This document shows positions 8,512 through 13,816 of a DNA stretch of 13,816 bases, in pieces. Origin of the DNA: Isotricha intestinalis. Its lineage: Eukaryota; Ciliophora; Litostomatea; Vestibuliferida; Isotrichidae. Position 1 is the stretch's first letter. Each line of letters opens with the position of its first letter. The notes below the pieces were generated by a model. It was not told the origin of the DNA, ran no database searches, and saw only the letters and a list, made by a program, of their open reading frames with translations. Location of the stretch: contig JAJJLU010004384.1 in the NCBI GenBank assembly GCA_023807065.1, positions 1-13,816 on the forward strand. Direction: 5' to 3'. Position numbers and translations under genes: made by a program.

Positions 8512-10263
8512 TTATCTATAATTTTCAAATTTAAATTCACATTTTTTCATTTCTCCACTTTTAGTTTGTGCAGTGGCGACAATTTGTGTAGCACCAAAAA
8601 GTAGAGTAACAGTGACAGTTTTTTCTTCAACACTTTGATGTTTTTTTCCAATTTCAACACTTAACTCCCCTAACATACAAACACCATCTTCACTTACGAA
8701 TTCAACATCTTTTTTATCAGTACAATAAATGATAATTTTCATAACAGTTTGAGTTGCTCTTACAGGACAATAAATTTTTCTAATACTTTCATCAATACCA
8801 ACAGATTCATCTTTCCTAACAAAAACATCGAATAAATCTTCACAGAATTCTTCTCCTTCAATAGTTACTTTTTTACTTTCAGGATGTTTACTAGGATCAA
8901 AAGGACTTAAAGTATTTATTCCATAAGTTTTCTTTGCAATTCTACTCTTAATTGAACGAGGACTTAATCCAAACATGCATGCTCCTCTTATTACTGAAAC
9001 TCCAGGTCTTTTAGGAATTAAAACACTTATTTTATTATTACCAAATGTGTTCTTTATTTCACTTTTTAAAAAAGGACTTTCTGAAAATCCTCCTACCATA
9101 AAAATAAACTTTGGTAAGTAACCTGCTTTTAATTGTGTTTGGGATAATAATTCTGTTACTTTGTTTTTTATTTTTGAAAATAAAGGTTCAAAGAAACTTA
9201 TCATTAATTTAGGAGGAATATCAATACATGATGATCCTCTTTGTTTTAATTGAGTTTCTTTATCATGGTTTTTATTATAATTTTCTATTAATTCTTTTAA
9301 TTTTTCCTGACTTAAATTTTCACTAAGATAACTTAATTGTAATCTTGATCTTTCATCTTCTCCTGGATTAAATTTCTTTTTAAGTAATTCAAAATGTTTT
9401 AATATTTCTAATCTCCCTGTGGCATTTTTCTTATAAATCCCGAATAATTCCTCTCCGAAGAATTCTTTTAAAAATCCTTCGAAATATTCATCAACGTATT
9501 TACTTCCCCATTCACATCCTCCACTAGAAGAAATCACTTCTTCGCAAAGGAAGCTTTCATGAGGATGGCATTTAATTTTATGAACAGTGATATCAACAGT
9601 TCCACCTCCACAATCAAGAACAGTGACAATTGAATCCATAGTGATTTGATTTTTAAGACTTTCATCAGCATCTTCTCTACATTGAATAGAAGCACCTTCA
9701 GGTTCTAAACACAATAACAATTTTTGACTATTAACATCTTCAACAATTCCTGCTTTAACAGCAGCTTTCTGCATAAATAATTTATGTTCCTCATTCCATA
9801 AAGCAGGAACAGTTAATATCCATCTTATACGATCTTTCTTCATTGTCTTTCCTATCATTTCACTTAATTTCTTTAAAGCACTTTCAGCTATGAAACGTAA
9901 ACTTTCACTTATTACTTTCATTAAAGGCATTGTTCTTCCATCTATTGAATTAACCTCACTTTGCATATGGAAAAGAGCCATTTTGTAACTTTCAAATAAT
10001 AAAGCTGTTTTTCCATCATCTATTATTTCCGCATATTTTAATTTAGCTCTTGTTCCAAAATCAATAAAATTTTGGTTGTTATCAAATAATATTGATGTCA
10101 CTGTTTTTTGATCGTCTTTGTCATCACATGGATTAAATACTTCTATTCTTGGCTTTTGGTTTAATTGAGTTTTCTGTGTTATTCCATATCCTGATGCTCC
10201 TGTTCCAAAGTCTATTGCAATCACATGGGTGAATGTTTCATCTTCTTTTAAAAAACCTGCCAT
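8512..10263 (-). CDS. HSPA12-type atypical Hsp70 chaperone
   Basis: 583 residues. The actin-like ATPase fold is shown by phosphate-1 motif VIAIDFGTGASGYG (14-27), phosphate-2 motif VLDCGGGTVDIT (215-226) and the adenosine motif MVGGFSESPFLKSE (about 389-402). The SGYG form of phosphate-1, IRWILTVPALWNEEHK (about 145-160) and the lack of a canonical Hsp70 substrate-binding domain with an EEVD tail place it in the HSPA12 branch, whose members are usually about 550-680 residues. The C-terminal about 120 residues, beginning after ARKTYG-like AKKTYGINT, are predicted by analogy to form a short beta domain. It has no signal peptide, so it is probably cytosolic. HSPA12 substrates are poorly defined and no specific role can be read from the neighbours. 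It is convergent with the V-ATPase gene, and the stop is TAA. Confidence 0.92.
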   Translation of the reverse strand: MAGFLKEDETFTHVIAIDFGTGASGYGITQKTQLNQKPRIEVFNPCDDKDDQKTVTSILFDNNQNFIDFGTRAKLKYAEIIDDGKTALLFESYKMALFHMQSEVNSIDGRTMPLMKVISESLRFIAESALKKLSEMIGKTMKKDRIRWILTVPALWNEEHKLFMQKAAVKAGIVEDVNSQKLLLCLEPEGASIQCREDADESLKNQITMDSIVTVLDCGGGTVDITVHKIKCHPHESFLCEEVISSSGGCEWGSKYVDEYFEGFLKEFFGEELFGIYKKNATGRLEILKHFELLKKKFNPGEDERSRLQLSYLSENLSQEKLKELIENYNKNHDKETQLKQRGSSCIDIPPKLMISFFEPLFSKIKNKVTELLSQTQLKAGYLPKFIFMVGGFSESPFLKSEIKNTFGNNKISVLIPKRPGVSVIRGACMFGLSPRSIKSRIAKKTYGINTLSPFDPSKHPESKKVTIEGEEFCEDLFDVFVRKDESVGIDESIRKIYCPVRATQTVMKIIIYCTDKKDVEFVSEDGVCMLGELSVEIGKKHQSVEEKTVTVTLLFGATQIVATAQTKSGEMKKCEFKFENYR

Positions 10264-10629
10264 TTGATTTTTTTATTATTAATTTTTTAATTTTTAAATC
10301 TGAATTTTTTTTCAGTTTTAAAGGGAATTATTTTTTTTTGTTTAAAAATTGAAGAAAAAGGAAATTTTAATAATAATCAAATATAAATATTGTGAAAAAA
10401 TAGAATTTTATTTTTGATTATTAGAATAATGATTTTAGAAATGAAGATGATAGGAAATTAATTTTTTGTGAAGAATATATTTTGGAAGAATGTGAAATAA
10501 AAATAATATGATAAACAAAAAAATATAAAAATAATGAAGAATTGAAAAATATATTTAAAAATTTTTTTTTTAAAATTTTCACAAACATGAAACTTTAACT
10601 AGGTTCAAAATTCCAATAATAATTTTAGA
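10264..10629. other. Intergenic region upstream of HSPA12-like gene; short coding-like segment
   Basis: Contains the promoter side of the HSPA12-like gene, with T-rich and A-rich runs near the start codon. From about 10425 to 10508 the plus strand becomes purine-rich and reads NNDFRNEDDRKLIFCEEY and further acidic residues before a TGA, 28 codons without a start. This may be a relic joined to the broken gene at 10630-10994 or chance. No other feature was found. Confidence 0.35.
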
Positions 10630-10994
10630 ATGACATTATATCATAAAACTTTTGAAGATTTAAAATCAAAATCTCTTTAATTAGAAAAGTTAGATATTAT
10701 TCAATTATTATTTGAAAAAAAACAATGAAAATTTTAGATTTTTTAGATGATGATGAAGAAAATGAAAAAGAAATAATAAATTTAAAAAAATATAAAACTT
10801 TCAAAGGAAAAGAAATAAATCAAGTAAATGAAAATATTATTCTTATTTCTGAAAGAAGTTAACAACAATATGGTTCTGTTTTAGAAAAAAAAAATTTCTA
10901 ATTTGAATGTTTTATTAAAAAAGTTAAAACAATGGGAAAGCATTTTTTATTAATAATATTTATTATTGTGTTATTAATAAATATATTTGTGTGA
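10630..10994 (+). pseudogene. Broken tail-anchored, SNARE-like reading frame
   Basis: Frame one runs from the ATG at 10630 (MTLYHKTFEDLKSKSL, a TAA, then LEKLDIIQLLFEKK). At an A run near 10715-10722 it must shift by one base to the frame of the ATG at 10725 (MKILDFLDDDEENEK...). That frame continues through TAA at 10860 and 10896-10898 to a TGA at 10992. The end is a basic segment (FIKKVKTMGKH) followed by 16 hydrophobic residues (FLLIIFIIVLLINIFV), the layout of a C-terminal tail anchor preceded by a heptad-like helix, as in SNAREs. SNARE assignment is only a guess. Without repair, the longest standard frame is 45 codons (10725-10862). A GT...TAG segment at 10858-10884 (27 nt) could be an intron covering one TAA, but splicing it would lose the anchor. 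Confidence 0.35.
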
Positions 10995-11200
10995 AAATTG
11001 TAATACAGTTTAATTCATTTTTTATTATTTTAATATATTGTTTCAATGTCAAAATCTAATAATTATTTCATGTAAATAAACATCATAATAAAAATTATTG
11101 AAATATTTTGTTTTACATTTAAATTATTATATTATTCAAAAAAAAAAAAATATAAGAGAATAAAATTTGAATAAAAGAAGAATTAATCAAAAAAAATAAA
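10995..11200. other. Intergenic spacer, nothing recognised
   Basis: A/T-rich spacer between the broken plus-strand frame and the 3' end of the minus-strand ubiquitin-like/zinc-ribbon gene. It includes a 12-A run near 11140-11151. It has no frame, repeat or RNA fold that I can support. Confidence 0.5.
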
Positions 11201-11932
11201 TTAAAATTTTTTAACCTGAAAAACTAATTTGATAAATTCAGCTTCACCATTACATTCATTAAACTTAGAAACACTTTCATTATCAGTTTTATTAACCTCA
11301 ACTTTTTTTCCATTTACTAAAACAGTATTATCAGTATTAATTTCTTGATTCCAAAAATCTTTAATTTCAACTCCGAATTTTTCATTTTCATCTTTTGCTT
11401 CATTATATTTAATTCCATAAATATTATAATAACATTTATAAAAACCAACAGTTTTAGCTAAATAATTCCCATTACACAAAGGACATTGCATAAATCCATT
11501 TCTTTTAACTAAATTTATTTCATTATCCTTAATCCTTTGAATAACTTCTTTTGAATAAGCTTTACAATTTGTATTATTACAGATACCATATAAATTTATT
11601 CCTGGACAAACATATCTATAAGCACAACCATTACTTCCTTTATGTACTTTTCTTTTTATTATAGCATCTTTTGTCTTTTTTGTCACATCATTAAATGTGA
11701 TTAAACATTCTAATGCACTTTCTCTTCTTACTGTTATTTTTTGATTTTCTTCAAAATCATATTTCTTTTCTAACTCTATTCTACTTCCTTTTGTCAAAAA
11801 ATATGAATCGTCGTCTAATGGAAGGTTTAATTCTAATATTTTGTCAACTAAATCATCAAATGTTCCTGATGATGGAAATGATATATTGTAATTTTCATCT
11901 GTATCTTCAAAGTAAAATTTTAGGTTCACCAT
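11201..11932 (-). CDS. Ubiquitin-like/zinc-ribbon domain protein, function unknown
   Basis: 243 residues from the MVNLKFYFEDT methionine; 33 further upstream codons are open but Phe/Asn/Lys-driven and unlikely to be coding. Residues 1-70 look like a ubiquitin-type beta-grasp (MVNLKFYFE, a central helix TFDDLVDKILEL, a final strand KITVRRE). Residues 105-170 form a Cys-rich module: YVCPGINLYGICNNTNCKAY (C109, C118, C123), then MQCPLCNGNY (C150, C153), then GFYKCYYNIYGIK (C167). C118/C123/C150/C153 have the spacing of a single zinc site. The module resembles a widespread eukaryotic family with a PGxNLxGxCxNxxCxAY signature that I recall from protists and rotifers without a defined function. A RING-type E3 role is possible, but too few Cys/His ligands are present for a classical RING. 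The stop is TAA. Confidence 0.8.
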   Translation of the reverse strand: MVNLKFYFEDTDENYNISFPSSGTFDDLVDKILELNLPLDDDSYFLTKGSRIELEKKYDFEENQKITVRRESALECLITFNDVTKKTKDAIIKRKVHKGSNGCAYRYVCPGINLYGICNNTNCKAYSKEVIQRIKDNEINLVKRNGFMQCPLCNGNYLAKTVGFYKCYYNIYGIKYNEAKDENEKFGVEIKDFWNQEINTDNTVLVNGKKVEVNKTDNESVSKFNECNGEAEFIKLVFQVKKF

Positions 11933-13371
11933 TTTTTTATAAAATAAAAAATAAATATTAATATTAAAAATGAAATGTTTTAATTTTTTAAAAACGTAAT
12001 TATTGACAAAGAAAATGGTAAAGTTAAGCAAGCAAGATTAAAATGAGAATGTTTTTTGAGAATTTTATTTGAATAATAATAATCTTCATTATATTCACCA
12101 AAAGTTAAAATATTTTCAATTGTTATTGTTCTTTGTTCATTACTTATTTATAAGAAAAATACATAAAATTAAAACCAAGAATTATTGTCCTTAAAAAAAG
12201 TAATAAAGAATTACAAAATGTAAAATAATTATTTTTTAATTCCTATGTATAAAAAACAAATAAATAAAAATTAAAATCAAAAAAACTATAATTTAAAATA
12301 TTTAAAAAAAACCTTTTAAAAAAATGTCAATATTAAATAAAAAAAGAGAAAGAGAAAATTTAATTCAATATTTGGATAAGTTTTTATTCTTGATATTAAA
12401 ATTAATTTTAAATTTTTTTCATTTTCTTTTTTTATTATATTCTTTTTTTCAATGATTTCAATAATATAATCAATCATTTCTTAAATTATTAAATTTCCCA
12501 TTAATAATTTAAATTGTTGAAGATATTCTAAAGTAAATTTTAATTCAAAAATATTATGAGTATTATTATTATTTTGTATTTAAATATTAATATAGTCATA
12601 TTAATTAAGAATAAAAATTTATATTCATTAAATATTTTTTCTATTCGTCGAGGTATTTTTGACTTTTTTATTATCATTAAAATATTATTTTAAATAAAAA
12701 AATGGAAATTAAAATAAATTCTAACAAAAAATATTAATTCATATATCTTAAAACATAAATTTAATATATGAAAAAAATTAAATTAATAATAACAATAATG
12801 AATAAAACTTTAATAATGATTAATTTTTTTAATAAATGAATACATAAACATCTGAATTCAAATAAAATGTAGAAACTTTTTTATTGGGCTGAGGCAATAT
12901 TTCATACATTAAAAATTGGAGAATTTGTTTATAAATGGATGAAACAATGTTTATTCTTTACTTTTAATCATTCCTTTATATCTCATTGAGTTATATACTT
13001 CAGAATACCTAAAAATCAAAAGAATCTACAAAATAAAATATAAAATAATTATATAAGAAATAGAATGATTTATTATTTCCTTTTATATTAAAAAAACCTT
13101 TTTCAATTTAAGTGAAAAATCTAATTTTACTATAAAACGATGAAAATAAGATATTATAAAATATTATTTTTCAAATTGATTATTCATTAATTTTATCCAT
13201 ATTTATTAAATTAGTAAACTAAAATATAATATTTTAATTAATTCATTTATTTTTTTATGAAATATTTTTCCTTTATTATTTTCAAAATAATTTTTTTTAA
13301 TGATTGTTTGTAATATTCTTTTTTTTTATAATAAAATGATTTAATTTATTTATTAAAAAAATAATAATAAT
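11933..13371. other. 1.4-kb gene-poor region with scattered coding-like fragments
   Basis: No intact gene of normal size. It contains the upstream side of the ubiquitin-like/zinc-ribbon gene, a broken minus-strand frame at 12316-12677 (listed separately), and a patch of higher G+C at about 12860-13010 whose minus strand reads ILLIFRYSEVYNSMRYKG...KSKE to a TAA at 12951-12953. On the plus strand, 12324-12455 is a 43-codon ATG-TGA frame antisense to the broken frame. No tRNA, rRNA, satellite or telomeric repeat is visible. Confidence 0.5.
12316..12677 (-). pseudogene. Broken minus-strand coding-like segment, family unknown
   Basis: From an ATG at 12677 one frame gives 45 codons (MIIKKSKIPRRIEKIFNEYK... 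) to TAA at 12540-12542. The neighbouring frame then carries IQNNNNTHNIFELKFTLEY, LQQFKLLMGNLII, a TAA at 12481-12483, and EMIDYIIEIIEKKNI...ISRIKTYPNIELNFLF to TAA at 12316-12318. Together this reads like one charged, helical protein interrupted by a frameshift and stops. There is no GT-AG pair that would repair it. No family is recognised. Since A/T-rich DNA readily yields I/K/N/F-rich frames and the opposite strand is also open for 43 codons, it may not be a gene at all. Confidence 0.25.
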
Positions 13372-13816
13372 TTATTTTTTGTTTTTTTTTTTTCTTTTCT
13401 TTATATTTTTATTTTCTTCTTCTTCTCTTTCTTTTTTCTCTTTTTCATAATCAGATGGTACTTTTCTTTTAATTGCTTTCATAATTTGAATTTTTTCAGC
13501 CACCTCCATTTGTTCTCCATGATAAATTTCTTTATCATCGAAAATTTTTTCACATAAAAAAATTTTATAAGAGTTACCTTTAAGTTTTTCTGTAAATTGT
13601 TCATTACTCAAATCTTCAAATTTTTTACTTTTATTATACAAAAGATATTTAATTCCTTTTTTTTCTTTCAATAAAAGTAAATATATATCTTCTAAAATAA
13701 AAATAACAATAAATATTTTATTGAAGCTTTTTTTTTTTATTAAATCCTCATAATTACTTATTTCAAATAGTATTTTAATTTTTAAAATATTTTCATTATT
13801 AAAAAATAATATGAAA
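13372..13816 (-). CDS. C-terminal part of an unrecognised protein, cut by window edge
   Basis: The frame is open from the right edge to a TAA at 13372-13374: 147 codons with no stop, which is very unlikely by chance in DNA this rich in A and T. No ATG precedes residue 103 of this fragment, so the start lies beyond the window; the TTG at 13671 is not a credible start. The visible part has a hydrophobic helix-like stretch (NKIFIVIFILEDIYLLLL, about 32-49), a mixed segment (KFEDLSNEQFTEKLKGNSY, YHGEQMEVAEKIQIMKAI) and a strongly charged Lys/Glu tail from about residue 120. The hydrophobic stretch contains acidic residues and is more likely part of a buried helix than a membrane span. I recognise no family. 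Confidence 0.6.
   Translation of the reverse strand, partial: FILFFNNENILKIKILFEISNYEDLIKKKSFNKIFIVIFILEDIYLLLLKEKKGIKYLLYNKSKKFEDLSNEQFTEKLKGNSYKIFLCEKIFDDKEIYHGEQMEVAEKIQIMKAIKRKVPSDYEKEKKEREEEENKNIKKRKKKNKK

Noticed and set aside
10600..10616. GGTTCAAAATTCC, resembling a tRNA T-loop
   Set aside because: No matching acceptor, D or anticodon stems around it; flanks are A/T-only and do not fold as a tRNA.
12324..12455. 43-codon plus-strand frame (MSILNKKRERENLIQ...)
   Set aside because: It is short, ends in TGA unlike the other genes, has a Phe/Leu-rich end of the sort A/T-rich DNA gives freely, and is antisense to a broken frame. There is not enough to call a gene.
13669..13671. TTG as a start codon for the right-edge gene
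   Set aside because: Eukaryotic nuclear genes rarely start at TTG, and the frame stays open for 48 more codons to the window edge.
1..13816. Ciliate genetic code with TAA/TAG read as glutamine for the whole window
   Set aside because: Six complete genes of 243-819 codons have no internal TAA or TAG and end in TAA at family-typical lengths, so the standard code holds for them.
1..13816. CRISPR array, transposase, viral genes or telomeric repeats
   Set aside because: No spaced repeats, transposase or integrase motifs, capsid or polymerase motifs, or terminal tandem repeats were seen on either strand.

Overview
This is a very A+T-rich (about 80% by eye) stretch of a eukaryotic nuclear genome. 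It carries a V-ATPase subunit a gene with a spliceosomal-type intron, a NIMA-related (NEK) kinase, a kinesin-motor relative, a severin/gelsolin-type actin-binding protein and an HSPA12-type Hsp70. Genes are compact and nearly intron-free. They have A-rich start contexts and Asn/Lys-rich low-complexity tails. Every stop I can place is TAA, and the long frames have no internal TAA, TAG or TGA, so the standard code applies to them. The very short (28 nt) intron and the NEK and kinesin genes fit a ciliate, perhaps an AT-rich standard-code litostome. The severin-like gene is less typical of ciliates, so an AT-rich amoeba or another flagellate is not excluded. The organism assignment is inference.

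Layout, left to right. Positions 1-37 are an exact copy of an internal, in-frame piece of the NEK gene (4271-4307), probably the edge of a paralogue or a join in the assembly. A severin-like gene (320-1438, minus) is divergent from a kinesin-like gene (1492-3210, plus), with only 53 bp between the start codons. The NEK kinase (3380-5647, plus) and V-ATPase subunit a (5824-8311, plus, with a 28-nt intron at 5838-5865) follow in the same orientation. An HSPA12-like chaperone (8512-10263, minus) is convergent with the V-ATPase gene. Two gene-poor stretches (10264-11200 and 11933-13371) flank a small ubiquitin-like/zinc-ribbon protein (11201-11932, minus). Both stretches contain broken coding-like segments. 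The window ends inside the C-terminal part of an unrecognised gene (13372-13816, minus).

Severin, kinesin and NEK all concern the actin or microtubule cytoskeleton and are adjacent. No operon-type organisation is visible, and a shared function is only suggested by proximity. The observations I rate highest are the in-frame 37-bp duplication, the tiny 5' intron that splits the conserved start of the V-ATPase a subunit, the kinesin motor that keeps its P-loop but has lost switch II, and the coding-like relics with in-frame TAA codons.
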